Positions 54,702 through 63,336 of a stretch of DNA of 64,000 nucleotides are shown in pieces (the first letter of the stretch is position 1; every line of letters starts with the position of its first letter). This DNA comes from Synergistes jonesii (GTDB taxonomy: Bacteria; Synergistota; Synergistia; Synergistales; Synergistaceae): assembly GCF_000712295.1 (NCBI RefSeq), contig NZ_JMKI01000021.1, forward strand, positions 1-64,000, given 5' to 3'. Under the pieces are notes generated by a model. It was not told where the DNA came from. It did no database searches and saw only the letters and a program-made list of their open reading frames with translations. The translations under genes were made by a program, and so were the position numbers.

Positions 54702-56666
54702 ATGACTGACGACTCAGGCAAAAAAAGCACTCCTCGCACAGAGACCGAAAGAGTCATCGTCTTTGACCCGGAAGAGAGCAAAAAAAGGATGCTGTCCGGA
54801 TACCAGTACTATTTGGTTGCCGGGATTGCAATAATCGCTTCCATATTCCACCTTTATACGGCGGCTTTCGGACTTTTCGACGCAATGACACAGCGATCGT
54901 GGCACTGGATGTTCATGGGTTCACTCCTGTTCCTATGCTATCCAATGTCGCAGAAACGCGGCTCAAAGACTAGAATAGAGTGGCTTGACTGGATACTGGC
55001 AGGCGCGCTCGTCATCGGATGCGCCAACATTCTCTACAATTACGAGGCAATAGCTCTGCGCGAAGGGGCGGCGATACCCTCAGATATCTATATAGGCATA
55101 ATAATGGTTTTCCTTGTCATTGAAGGCACACGTCGCTCGATGGGATGGCCGCTGCCTATAATGGCCATCGTCGCTATACTCTATGGCATATTTGGTCCTT
55201 ATATGCCGGGCATTCTGGCACACGGGGGATTCAATCTAGATGAATTGGCGCCGTTTCTTTATCTGAGGACGGACGGTATTTTCGGTGTTCCTCTCGGAGT
55301 ATCCGCCTCATTCATATTCCTGTTTATTCTCTTTGGAGCGTTCCTCAGCTCGTCAGGAGCCGGGCAGTTCTTTATAGACCTTGCCGTCGCGGTCGCCGGA
55401 AGGAGTCAAGGGGGGCCCGGTAAAGCCGCCGTTGTCGCAAGCGGCCTGATGGGCACCGTATCTGGGAGCTCATGCGGAAACGCCGTCACCACCGGTGCAT
55501 TTACCATCCCTCTTATGAAACAGGCAGGATATAAATCTGAATTCGCCGGGGCCATCGTCGCCTGTGCATCAACGGGAGGACAGGTAATGCCCCCGGTCAT
55601 GGGGGCGGCGGCCTTCGTCATGGCGCAATTCCTCGGCGTATCGTATTGGGAGATCGTCGTCGCAGCGGCGATACCGGCAACCCTTTACTTCATTTCCATA
55701 ATGGCAATGGTCCATTTCCGGGCTGGGAAAAAACGTATGGCACGTCTCGATAAAGACAACTTACCCAAGGTGAGCACCGTCCTGCGTAAAGGCGCGCATC
55801 TGCTGCTGCCGATAGTGGCGCTGATAGTATTTCTCGCGACAGGCTATTCACCGACTATGGCCGTCTTCTGGTCGATCATCGCGATAATAGTTTTCTCGTG
55901 GCTCGGAGATAAGGAGCACCGCATGACTCCCAAGAAGATCGTCGCGGCGCTGATCTCCGGCGGTACGGGAGCAATAGAGGTGGCGGCCGCCTGCGCCTGC
56001 TCCGGCATCGTCATCGGGGTCATCGCCATAACAGGAGTGGGTCTGGCATTCTCTTCGTTTGTTCTCAGTCTTTCATACGGGATCCTTCCGCTTGCGCTCA
56101 TTTTGACGATGATAGGCTCGATCATACTGGGAATGGGGGTCCCTACAACGGCACAGTATATCATCACCTCGACCTTGGCTGCCCCGGCGCTCGCACAGAT
56201 GGGGGTCCCGATGATGTCGGCGCATCTTTTCTGTCTATACTTCGGAGTATTGGCAGACGTCACGCCGCCTGTGGCGCTGGCCACCTACGCGGCTTCCGGC
56301 ATTGCCAAATCCAACCCCATCAAGACCGGATTCACGGCGCTCATCACAGCAGCCGCCGGCTTCCTGGTCCCTTTCATGTTCGTCTATAATCCCTATCTGC
56401 TCTTACAGGGAGACGCGCCGCATGTACTGATCGGCTGCGTTACGGCGCTGATCGGCATTCTGGGGCTGTCGGCCGGGGTACAGGGATATCTGGTCAACGA
56501 CCTCAATATCGTCGAGCGGCTATTTCTGTTCTGCGTTCCATTTCTGATAATATATCCGACCCTGATGAGCAATCTGATCGGCGTCGCGATAATCGCGGCA
56601 ATCTATACGACGCAGCGGATCAATCTTAAGAAAAAGGACCTTGCAAGAAAAGGAGGAATCTCGTAA
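54702..56666 (+). CDS. TRAP transporter permease, fused 4TM-12TM (TAXI type)
   Basis: 654 residues, with AGGAGG before ATG. The DctQ-like N-terminal part (helices from about residue 28) is fused to the DctM-like part: FLFILFGAFLSSSGAGQFFI, ASGLMGTVSGSSCGNAVTTG, GAFTIPLMKQAGYKSEFAGA and MGVPTTAQYIITSTLAAPAL. A short charged N-terminal cytoplasmic tail precedes. It uses an ion gradient to import the ligand bound by the TAXI protein. It overlaps the CoA transferase A gene by one base. Confidence 0.92.
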   Translation: MTDDSGKKSTPRTETERVIVFDPEESKKRMLSGYQYYLVAGIAIIASIFHLYTAAFGLFDAMTQRSWHWMFMGSLLFLCYPMSQKRGSKTRIEWLDWILAGALVIGCANILYNYEAIALREGAAIPSDIYIGIIMVFLVIEGTRRSMGWPLPIMAIVAILYGIFGPYMPGILAHGGFNLDELAPFLYLRTDGIFGVPLGVSASFIFLFILFGAFLSSSGAGQFFIDLAVAVAGRSQGGPGKAAVVASGLMGTVSGSSCGNAVTTGAFTIPLMKQAGYKSEFAGAIVACASTGGQVMPPVMGAAAFVMAQFLGVSYWEIVVAAAIPATLYFISIMAMVHFRAGKKRMARLDKDNLPKVSTVLRKGAHLLLPIVALIVFLATGYSPTMAVFWSIIAIIVFSWLGDKEHRMTPKKIVAALISGGTGAIEVAAACACSGIVIGVIAITGVGLAFSSFVLSLSYGILPLALILTMIGSIILGMGVPTTAQYIITSTLAAPALAQMGVPMMSAHLFCLYFGVLADVTPPVALATYAASGIAKSNPIKTGFTALITAAAGFLVPFMFVYNPYLLLQGDAPHVLIGCVTALIGILGLSAGVQGYLVNDLNIVERLFLFCVPFLIIYPTLMSNLIGVAIIAAIYTTQRINLKKKDLARKGGIS

Positions 56667-57355
56667 TGCCTAAAAAAATCATTAAGCCTGTGCTCTCCGC
56701 ACAGGAGGCCGTGAAATGTGTAAAGAGAGGAGACTCCGTTATGGTCGGCGGCTTCAACTATGGCGGTATCCCCTACACGCTTACGGACGCACTTTACGAC
56801 CAAGGGACGGATCAACTGACGCTGATATCCAACGATACAATCTACGAATTCTGCGGACAGGGAAAACTTGTGGCCGGCGGGCGCTGCAAAAAGGTGATCG
56901 CATCCCATGTGGGGCTCAACAAGACGACAGGACGCCTCTTCCACGAGGGAAAGATGGAGCTTGAGCTCTTCCCCCAGGGGACTTATGTCGAGAAGATCAG
57001 AGCAGGCGGAGCAGGGCTTGGAGGATTTCTCACTCCTACCGGCGTCGGCACTGTGGTCGAAGATGGGAAAAAGGTGCTTGAGGTAGGCGGGAAAAAATAT
57101 ATTCTCGAGCTGCCGCTCACGGCCGACGTTGCCTTAATAAGAGCTTTCCGAGCCGATCGTATGGGGAACCTTACTTATACTGGGACGAACAAGAACTTCA
57201 ATCCAACGATGGCAACTGCGGCAAAGATCGTGATCGCCGAAGTGGATGAAGTTGTGAATGTCGGTGAACTGGATCCCAACAATATAGCGACACAAGGCAT
57301 CCTTGTGGACATGCTGGTACTGAAAGGAGATTCTGTCTATGCTTCCAGAACTTGA
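56666..57355 (+). CDS. 3-oxoacid CoA-transferase subunit A
   Basis: 229 residues. The family pattern is SVMVGGFNYGGIPYTLTDAL, then GAGLGGFLTPTGVGTVVEDG and RAFRADRMGNLTYTG. With subunit B it moves CoA from an acyl-CoA donor to a 3-oxo acid (or a similar carboxylate). Its start is fused to the TRAP stop and its end overlaps subunit B by 17 nt. Confidence 0.9.
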   Translation: MPKKIIKPVLSAQEAVKCVKRGDSVMVGGFNYGGIPYTLTDALYDQGTDQLTLISNDTIYEFCGQGKLVAGGRCKKVIASHVGLNKTTGRLFHEGKMELELFPQGTYVEKIRAGGAGLGGFLTPTGVGTVVEDGKKVLEVGGKKYILELPLTADVALIRAFRADRMGNLTYTGTNKNFNPTMATAAKIVIAEVDEVVNVGELDPNNIATQGILVDMLVLKGDSVYASRT

Positions 57356-58019
57356 TGAAAAGCTTGTCAGAGAGCGCATAGCAAAGAGAATAGCTATGGA
57401 ATTCGAGGAGGGAGAGGTGGTCAACCTCGGCATCGGGATCCCAACTCTTGTAGCTGATTATATTCCGGAGGGAAAGCACATAATATTTCAAGCTGAAAAC
57501 GGAGCCATCGGAATCGGACCGCCGCCGGCCGTTCCGAATTACAAATGTATCGGGGCCGGGGGGCGCTTTATCAGCCTGCTGCCAGGAGGGAGCTTCTTCT
57601 CAAGCGATATCAGCTTTGGACTTATCAGGGGAGGGCATGTCGATGCCACCGTACTGGGGACGCTGGAAGTAGACCAGAGGGGCGACCTCGCGAACTGGTG
57701 GATTCCCGGCAAAAGCGTGCCGGGAATGGGAGGGGCGATGGATCTTGTCGTCGGAGCCCGGCGGGTCTATGTGGCGATGACCCACGTCACAAAGAAAGGC
57801 GCTCCTAAAATATTAAAAAAATGCACATTGCCGCTGACGGCGGTAGGCGTTGTGGACATGATTGTTACGGAATTCGCCGTCTTTACGATAAAGGACGGAA
57901 AGGTAACACTGATAGAGATAGCTCCTGAGGTTACGCCGGAACAGATAAGGGAGAATACGGAAGCTGACTATGAGGTAGCGGAAGAACTTGGCGTTTATCG
58001 GGGATTGGAGGTCGTATAA
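57339..58019 (+). CDS. 3-oxoacid CoA-transferase subunit B
   Basis: 226 residues. The catalytic glutamate lies in FQAENGAIGIG, and VVNLGIGIPTLVADYIPEG and GGHVDATVLGTLEVDQRGDL are typical of the AtoA/ScoB class. It is followed with no gap by the thiolase, consistent with activation of a beta-keto acid that is then thiolysed. Confidence 0.92.
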   Translation: MLPELDEKLVRERIAKRIAMEFEEGEVVNLGIGIPTLVADYIPEGKHIIFQAENGAIGIGPPPAVPNYKCIGAGGRFISLLPGGSFFSSDISFGLIRGGHVDATVLGTLEVDQRGDLANWWIPGKSVPGMGGAMDLVVGARRVYVAMTHVTKKGAPKILKKCTLPLTAVGVVDMIVTEFAVFTIKDGKVTLIEIAPEVTPEQIRENTEADYEVAEELGVYRGLEVV

Positions 58020-59210
58020 ATGGAAAAGGCTGTGATTTTAAGCGCATGCCGTACGGCTGGAGGGAAATTCGGAGGACAGTTCAAAAACTTTTCCGCTACG
58101 GATCTGGGAGCGGCCGCGCTCAAGGAAGCCGTTCTTCGCTCCAGCGCGCCGCTTGAATCGGTGGAAGAGGTCATTCTGGGCAACGGTTGGCAGGCCGGAG
58201 TGGGAGCCAATCCGGCGCGTAACGCAATGTATAAGGCCGGGATCCCCGTAAATGTTCCCGCCTTTACCGTCAATATTCGCTGCGGTTCGGGGCTGCGCAC
58301 CGTAATGCTGGCCGCCGACAGGATACGCCTCGGCGACGCGAAGGCGATTCTTGCCGGCGGCATGGAGAGCGCCACCAACACCCCCTACCTCCTGCCAAAC
58401 GCCCGCTGGGGGTTCCGAATGGGTAAACAGGAGGCGCTTGACGCATTGCACGCCGACGGTTTTCAGTGCCCGCTGGCAGGCGCGCTCATGGGAGAGATAA
58501 CAGAGGATTACGTTATACCAGAGTTTTCCATTACGCGCGAAGAGCAGGACGAATTTTCATATTACAGCCATAAAAAGGCGGCGGCGGCCATAGAGCAGAG
58601 ATTGTTTAAAGATGAAATTGTACCTGTTATCCTGAAGGATAAGAAAAAAGGCGAATTGACCCTGGATACGGACGAAATACCGCGCAGGGACATTTCGCTG
58701 GAGGCTTTGGCTAAATTGCCGACAATATTTAAAAAGGATGGAGGTACGATAACGGCTGGTTCAAGCTCAGCACTTTGCGACGCCGGAAGCGCGGTGTTCG
58801 TCGCCGGAGCCGGATGGGCAAAGGCGAACGGCCTCAAACCGATGGCCGAAATAATGAGCTACGCCGTGACGGCGACAGACCCGCAGCATTTCCCGATCGC
58901 TCCCGTGGATGCGATGCAAAAGGCGCTTGACAGGGCCGGAATGAGCATAAAAGAGATGGAGCTGATCGAACTCAACGAAGCTTTCGCGGCCCAGGTGATA
59001 GCCTGTCATCGCAAAATACCATTTGAGATGGAGCGGCTCAACATACACGGAGGAGCCATTTCGCTGGGACATCCCATCGGGGCCAGCGGTGCGAAGATAT
59101 TGACGACGCTGATATACAGCCTCATTCATCAGGACAAAGAAGTAGGCATGGCCAGCGCCTGTATCGGCGGCGGGCAAGCTGTGGCGATGGTAGTCAGGAG
59201 AATAAAATGA
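58020..59210 (+). CDS. Thiolase (acetyl-CoA acetyltransferase family)
   Basis: 396 residues. The nucleophile is C88 in VNIRCGSGLRTVMLAADRI, the His is in ISLGHPIGASGAKI, and the second Cys is in SACIGGGQAVAMVV. In this operon it most likely cleaves a beta-ketoacyl-CoA to acetyl-CoA plus an acyl-CoA. Chain-length preference cannot be read from the sequence. Confidence 0.93.
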   Translation: MEKAVILSACRTAGGKFGGQFKNFSATDLGAAALKEAVLRSSAPLESVEEVILGNGWQAGVGANPARNAMYKAGIPVNVPAFTVNIRCGSGLRTVMLAADRIRLGDAKAILAGGMESATNTPYLLPNARWGFRMGKQEALDALHADGFQCPLAGALMGEITEDYVIPEFSITREEQDEFSYYSHKKAAAAIEQRLFKDEIVPVILKDKKKGELTLDTDEIPRRDISLEALAKLPTIFKKDGGTITAGSSSALCDAGSAVFVAGAGWAKANGLKPMAEIMSYAVTATDPQHFPIAPVDAMQKALDRAGMSIKEMELIELNEAFAAQVIACHRKIPFEMERLNIHGGAISLGHPIGASGAKILTTLIYSLIHQDKEVGMASACIGGGQAVAMVVRRIK

Positions 59211-59245
59211 GCCAATAGAAGAAATAACTAACTACTCTCTCCGGC

Positions 59246-59277
59246 GGCTCCTTCCTCTATAAAGGCAGGAGGGAGCC
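59246..59277 (+). terminator. Terminator-like hairpin after the thiolase operon
   Basis: GGCTCCTTCCT (59246-59256) pairs with AGGAGGGAGCC (59267-59277), 11 bp with one G-T, followed by ATAAACGTTATTTT. A good stem with a weak T tract. Confidence 0.65.
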
Positions 59278-59625
59278 ATAAACGTTATTTTCCTTGCCGC
59301 CAACCTGCCTCTAAGTCAGCCGGCGCTACCGAAAGCAAGAAAGATGACACTGTACGTAACATGGAATACCAAAGTGACTTAAGGTTATACGTGACGGAGG
59401 TTTGTCGCAGACGCCTCTTAGCTTCCCTGTTTTTAGCAATTTTTGCCACAGCCCGGCCGGAACGAGGACGGCTTTTCGCAGCTGCTAATCCCTCTGTCAC
59501 GGTGTAAGGTCTATAAGGCAACCTTCGGCGCCGATTCGCGGCCCCGTAGGCATCCACTGCTCCTTTGGTGGAGAAGGCGGCTCTCCATCGCCCCAAGCCG
59601 AAGAGTGCCCTACGCAATGGTTTAG
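59278..59625. other. No recognisable gene; decayed or unexplained DNA
   Basis: About 350 bp. An open minus-strand frame of 110 codons (59285-59617) is rich in Arg/Lys/Ala, resembles no family I know, and has no clear ribosome-binding site, so I do not call it a gene. The stretch lies between the thiolase terminator and a TRAP permease relic and may be part of the same decayed insertion. Confidence 0.4.
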
Positions 59626-59848
59626 AATCTTTATTATCCTTTTCTCGTGCAGATGGGCAATATAACCACGCCGGTAGGCTCTAATATTTTCCTGGTGACG
59701 AGGCTTGTTGACAGGAGCATAGGCTTCATCTCAACTCAATGCCGGTGCTGCCATTTATGTGATAATCATGCTGTTTTCTTTCCTGCTGGCAATATTTCCT
59801 AATTTAATGGTGAAGCGAGGAAAAGCCCGGCGTACGCCAATTTTTTAG
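59626..59848 (+). pseudogene. Relic of a TRAP transporter large permease (DctM-type), C-terminal end
   Basis: In one frame 59626-59733 reads NLYYPFLVQMGNITTPVGSN then IFLVTRLVDRSIGFIS. It is like the C-terminal half of DctM (the GLITPPVGLNLFV motif). In the +1 frame 59735-59848 continues LNAGAAIYVIIMLFSFLLAI FPNLMVKRGK and ends at a stop, like the last membrane helix of DctM. A one-base shift near 59731-59735 separates them, and a stop lies just upstream. The remaining about 350 residues are missing. Confidence 0.6.
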
Positions 59849-59893
59849 CGAACGGGGCCGTTGTGGTTTTGCGGCATCCCGTTCGGTTTTTGG
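59849..59893 (+). terminator. Intrinsic terminator after the TRAP relic
   Basis: CGAACGGG (59849-59856) pairs with CCCGTTCG (59878-59885), with further GCCG/CGGC pairing inside, followed by GTTTTTGG. It is probably the original terminator of the lost TRAP genes. Confidence 0.65.
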
Positions 59894-60020
59894 TCTATTG
59901 CTCCGTCATGAGTACGGTTTTTACATCAATCGGCGCCGCGGCTGATGCTAACTCAAGTATAATATGATATGCTAACCTATATAGCACGACGGGACGCGTG
60001 CGTCAGGGGGATGATATTTT

Positions 60021-61322
60021 TTGAGTTCCGACATAGCCGGCAGTATTATCCTGCTCGCGGTGCTTATGGTGTTTTCGATGTATTTTTCGATGACGGAGAC
60101 ATCCATCACGGCGGCAGGCAAAGGAAAGCTTCTGGCGATGGCCGACGACTACCCGCAGAGCAGGAACGGCTTCCTGTGGCTCGCGGACAACATCGCCAAA
60201 GCGATAAACGTTACCCTCATCGGAAACAACCTTGTAAACATCGGCGCTTCCGCCGCGGCGACCTCCGTCGCGATATCCCTGTTCGGCGCCGCGGGGCCGT
60301 TCTTTGCCGTCGCGGTGATGACGGTGCTGATCGTCATCTTCTGCGAAATCCTTCCCAAAAACATCGCGATCGCCAAGAGGGAGGGCGTGCTGCTCATCTG
60401 CCTGCCCTTTCTGCGCGCGCTCAACTTCCTGCTCACTCCCGTTACCTTCCTGCTTCAGACGATTTTGAAGGCCATAGGCAAGGTAGTCGGGATGGACCTC
60501 ATATCCTACAGCTCCCTCATTTCGCGCGAGGAGATAGACCACATCGTCAGAGAGAGCGGCGCGACAGGCGGCCTCGAGGAGGGCGAGCGCAAGATGATTC
60601 ACGGCGTCATCGCCTTCGAAGACACGCGCGTCTCCGAAGTAATGGCGCCGCGTACGGACATGTTCGCGATAGAAGAGGGCGACGGGACGGAGGAAGCGGT
60701 GAAGATATTCCTCGAAAGCGGGCACTCGCGCATCCCGGTCTACAAAGAGGACCTCGACAACATCACGGGCATCCTCTACGCGAAGGACCTCCTCGCGCCC
60801 CTCGCACACGGAGACAGGGACATCACGATAGGAAAGATCATGAGGAAGCCCCTTTACGTCCCTGAGACGATGAAAACGGACGAGGCCCTCGACATCATGA
60901 AAAAATCTCGCAAGCACTTGGCGATAGTCGTAGACGAATACGGCGGGACGGCGGGAATCGTCACGCTTGAAGACCTGATCGAAGAGATAGTGGGCGATAT
61001 CCAGGACGAGTACGACAAGGAGACGCCGGAAATAATAAAGGAGGGCAGGGACGCCTACGTCGTGCAGGGACAGGTGAACCTTGAGGACCTGGCCGAAGCG
61101 CTGAATTATCCGTTCGACACGATATTCGAGGACGTGGACACGCTAGCCGGCATGATTCTTGAGATCACCGGCAACTTCCCGTCGAGCGGGCAGGTCGTAA
61201 AATACGGCCCGTGGGAGATAAAAGCGCTCAATGTGCAGAACCACCGCATACTCGAAGCAAAGATCAAATACGTCGGGGAAGAGGGAGAAGATGAGGGCGA
61301 AAGGCAGCCGGAGGGGCGCTGA
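60021..61322 (+). CDS. CNNM/CorC-type membrane protein with CBS domains (hemolysin family)
   Basis: 433 residues, TTG start with AGGGGG 10 nt upstream. It has a DUF21/CNNM membrane domain (SMYFSMTETSITAAGKGKL, then IVIFCEILPKNIAIAKREG), two CBS motifs (VMAPRTDMFAIEEGD; HLAIVVDEYGGTAGIVTLED) and a C-terminal CorC_HlyC domain (DAYVVQGQVNLEDLAEAL). The family handles divalent cations; the 'hemolysin' name is historical. A TATAAT at 59958-59963 is a possible -10, without a clear -35. Confidence 0.9.
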   Translation: MSSDIAGSIILLAVLMVFSMYFSMTETSITAAGKGKLLAMADDYPQSRNGFLWLADNIAKAINVTLIGNNLVNIGASAAATSVAISLFGAAGPFFAVAVMTVLIVIFCEILPKNIAIAKREGVLLICLPFLRALNFLLTPVTFLLQTILKAIGKVVGMDLISYSSLISREEIDHIVRESGATGGLEEGERKMIHGVIAFEDTRVSEVMAPRTDMFAIEEGDGTEEAVKIFLESGHSRIPVYKEDLDNITGILYAKDLLAPLAHGDRDITIGKIMRKPLYVPETMKTDEALDIMKKSRKHLAIVVDEYGGTAGIVTLEDLIEEIVGDIQDEYDKETPEIIKEGRDAYVVQGQVNLEDLAEALNYPFDTIFEDVDTLAGMILEITGNFPSSGQVVKYGPWEIKALNVQNHRILEAKIKYVGEEGEDEGERQPEGR

Positions 61323-61355
61323 TCCCTTCCTGCTTCCGACGCCCTTCGCAGGCTT

Positions 61356-62420
61356 ATGAAGAAACTTCTTATAGCCTTCGCCGTGCTCTTGTTCATAGCT
61401 TTAGTGATCGTCACAGCCCGCGGGCGCATATCCTTCGGCGGCAAGACGGAAGAGGCCGACGGCGAATACTTTCGCCTGGGCACGATAGTGCGGCTTCGCC
61501 TCTTCGGCAAAGATAAAAAATTTCTCGAAGGCGAGCTCGAGCGGGCCGACGCCGAGATCGCGCGCCTTGAGGCGCTCTTTTCGGCGAACGCCGCGGATTC
61601 GGAGGTGCGCCGCGCCGGCGGCGAATGGGTCAGGGTCTCCCCCGAGACATACGAGCTCCTGCGGCGCGCGCTGGAAATCGCCGAAGAAACGAACGGAGCT
61701 TTCGACCCAGCGATAGGTAGGATAACGGGCCTCTGGAAGATAGGCACGGAAGAGGCGCGCGTGCCGGGCGCGGAGGAAATCCGCGCGGCGCTGCCGCGCT
61801 GCGGGTATAGAAATATTTCCCTAAAAGAAGAAGACGGCGCGCGCTTCATAAAGCTCTCAAAGGGCGCACGCATCGACTTAGGCGCTATAGCTAAGGGACG
61901 AGCAGCGGACATTTTGGCGAAAAAGCTATGCGAAGACGGCGTAAAGAGCGCGCTTATCGATCTCGGCGGCAACCTTGCGCTGGTCGGCGCAAAGCCGGAC
62001 GGAAAAGCGTGGCGGCTGGGGATTCAAGACCCGGGCAAAGCCCGCGGCGAATATTTCGGCGTCGTAGAGACGTCGGACGGCTCGGTCGTAACCTCTGGCC
62101 CCTACGAAAGATTTTTTGAAAAGGAGGGCGTCCGTTACCACCACATCTTCGATCCGGAGACGGGGTATCCGGCAAAATCAGAATTTTCGTCCGTCACTGT
62201 GGCGGACAGAGATTCGACGAAGGCCGACGCGCTCTGCACCGCCTTCTTCGTGATGGGGCACGCGCGCGCGGAAAAATATCTTGAAAAGCACAAAGAGATC
62301 GCCGCTATATTCCTGCTGGACGGCGAAAATAGGATATTGATAACGGACGCGGCGCGCGGGCTCTTCACGCCGACCGACAAATCATTCTCCCTCGAGAGCA
62401 TCGGGAAAGGGAAGAAATGA
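61356..62420 (+). CDS. apbE: FAD:protein FMN transferase
   Basis: 354 residues. It has an N-terminal hydrophobic anchor (KLLIAFAVLLFIALVIVTA), then the ApbE pattern: NGAFDPAIGRITGLWKIG, RIDLGAIAKGRAADILAKKL, ALIDLGGNLALVG and YHHIFDPETGYPAKSEFSSV. It attaches FMN to Thr in exported flavoproteins such as Rnf/Nqr subunits. It overlaps the NusG-II gene by 4 nt, and the three following genes form the familiar ApbE/NusG-II/Gx-transporter group. Confidence 0.92.
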   Translation: MKKLLIAFAVLLFIALVIVTARGRISFGGKTEEADGEYFRLGTIVRLRLFGKDKKFLEGELERADAEIARLEALFSANAADSEVRRAGGEWVRVSPETYELLRRALEIAEETNGAFDPAIGRITGLWKIGTEEARVPGAEEIRAALPRCGYRNISLKEEDGARFIKLSKGARIDLGAIAKGRAADILAKKLCEDGVKSALIDLGGNLALVGAKPDGKAWRLGIQDPGKARGEYFGVVETSDGSVVTSGPYERFFEKEGVRYHHIFDPETGYPAKSEFSSVTVADRDSTKADALCTAFFVMGHARAEKYLEKHKEIAAIFLLDGENRILITDAARGLFTPTDKSFSLESIGKGKK

Positions 62421-62797
62421 GGCGCGGAGACAAAATCATGGCCGCCGTCACCGCCGCCGGCTCTATTATGATGATCGCGGGGGCGCTGCTTCAGCAGAGC
62501 GGCGGCAAAAGCGCGGAGGGTAGCAAGACGGCCGAGATACTCGTCAACGGCAAAAGGGAGTACGTCGTCCCGCTGAATAGGCCGCGCGAGTTGCTGATAG
62601 AGACGCCCGAGGGCTTCAATATAATAAGGATTGACCGCGGCGGCGCGGCGATAATCTCCGCGGACTGTCCGGACGGCGCGTGCATGAGGATGGGACGCAT
62701 AACGAAAGAAGGAAGCGGCGCGGTCTGCCTGCCGCACCGCGTAGTCGTGCGGATCAAGGGAGCGGGCAGGGGCAAGGTCGACAGCGTGAGCTGGTAG
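62417..62797 (+). CDS. NusG domain II-containing protein
   Basis: 126 residues. An N-terminal membrane helix (MAAVTAAGSIMMIAGALLQ) is followed by a NusG-II beta domain (AEILVNGKREYVVPL, INIIRIDRGGAAIISADCPD-like stretch, C-x(4)-C in DCPDGAC and AVCLPHRVVVRI). Small exported proteins of this type accompany apbE and Gx-transporter genes in many anaerobes; their function is not known. Confidence 0.85.
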   Translation: MRRGDKIMAAVTAAGSIMMIAGALLQQSGGKSAEGSKTAEILVNGKREYVVPLNRPRELLIETPEGFNIIRIDRGGAAIISADCPDGACMRMGRITKEGSGAVCLPHRVVVRIKGAGRGKVDSVSW

Positions 62798-62826
62798 AGC
62801 GCGGAGGCTTCGAAGGCGATGAAAGC

Positions 62827-63336
62827 TTGAACAAAACACGAAGAATCGTTTTGACGGGGCTCTTTACGGCCTGCGCCTTCGCGGTCAACATGGCGGAGAG
62901 CGCGCTGCCTATGCCGCTGCCCGGAGCCAAGCTCGGACTCGCTAACGCGGTGGCTCTCTGCGCTCTCGTGCTGCTCGGCACGAAGGAAGCCTTCTGCGTC
63001 ACCGTGCTGCGCGTCACGCTGGCGTGGCTGGCGAGCGGGAACCTCTTCTCCTTCGCGTGCAGCATCTGCGGCGCCGTGCCGGCTGTCGCGGCGATGGCTC
63101 TGCTTTATAAAAAATTCGGCGCGGAATTCTCGCTGCCGTGGATAAGCGTCGCCGGCGCGTGGACCTTCAACGCCGGACAGGTCGCCGTAGTATCATATAT
63201 AGTAGGAGACGCGAGAATCGCCTTCTACATCCTGCCGCTCTTCGCGGCCGGCACCGCCGCCGGCTGGGCGTCGGGGCTTCTCTCGCGCAGCGTATGCAGA
63301 AGAATTGGAGGAGACAAAATTGAAAATTTCCATTGA
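62827..63336 (+). CDS. Gx transporter family membrane protein
   Basis: About 169 residues from a TTG (LNKTRRIVLTG); the ribosome-binding site is weak and the start uncertain. About five hydrophobic helices are present, with the family motif PGAKLGLANAVALCALVL. The family is named heptaprenyl diphosphate synthase component I-like, or Gx transporter; substrate transport is inferred from ECF-like architecture. It overlaps the next gene by 17 nt. Confidence 0.82.
   Translation: MNKTRRIVLTGLFTACAFAVNMAESALPMPLPGAKLGLANAVALCALVLLGTKEAFCVTVLRVTLAWLASGNLFSFACSICGAVPAVAAMALLYKKFGAEFSLPWISVAGAWTFNAGQVAVVSYIVGDARIAFYILPLFAAGTAAGWASGLLSRSVCRRIGGDKIENFH

Noticed and set aside
59285-59617. 110-codon minus-strand gene
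   Set aside because: No similarity to any known family, no convincing start site, composition typical of antisense GC-rich frames; left as unexplained DNA.
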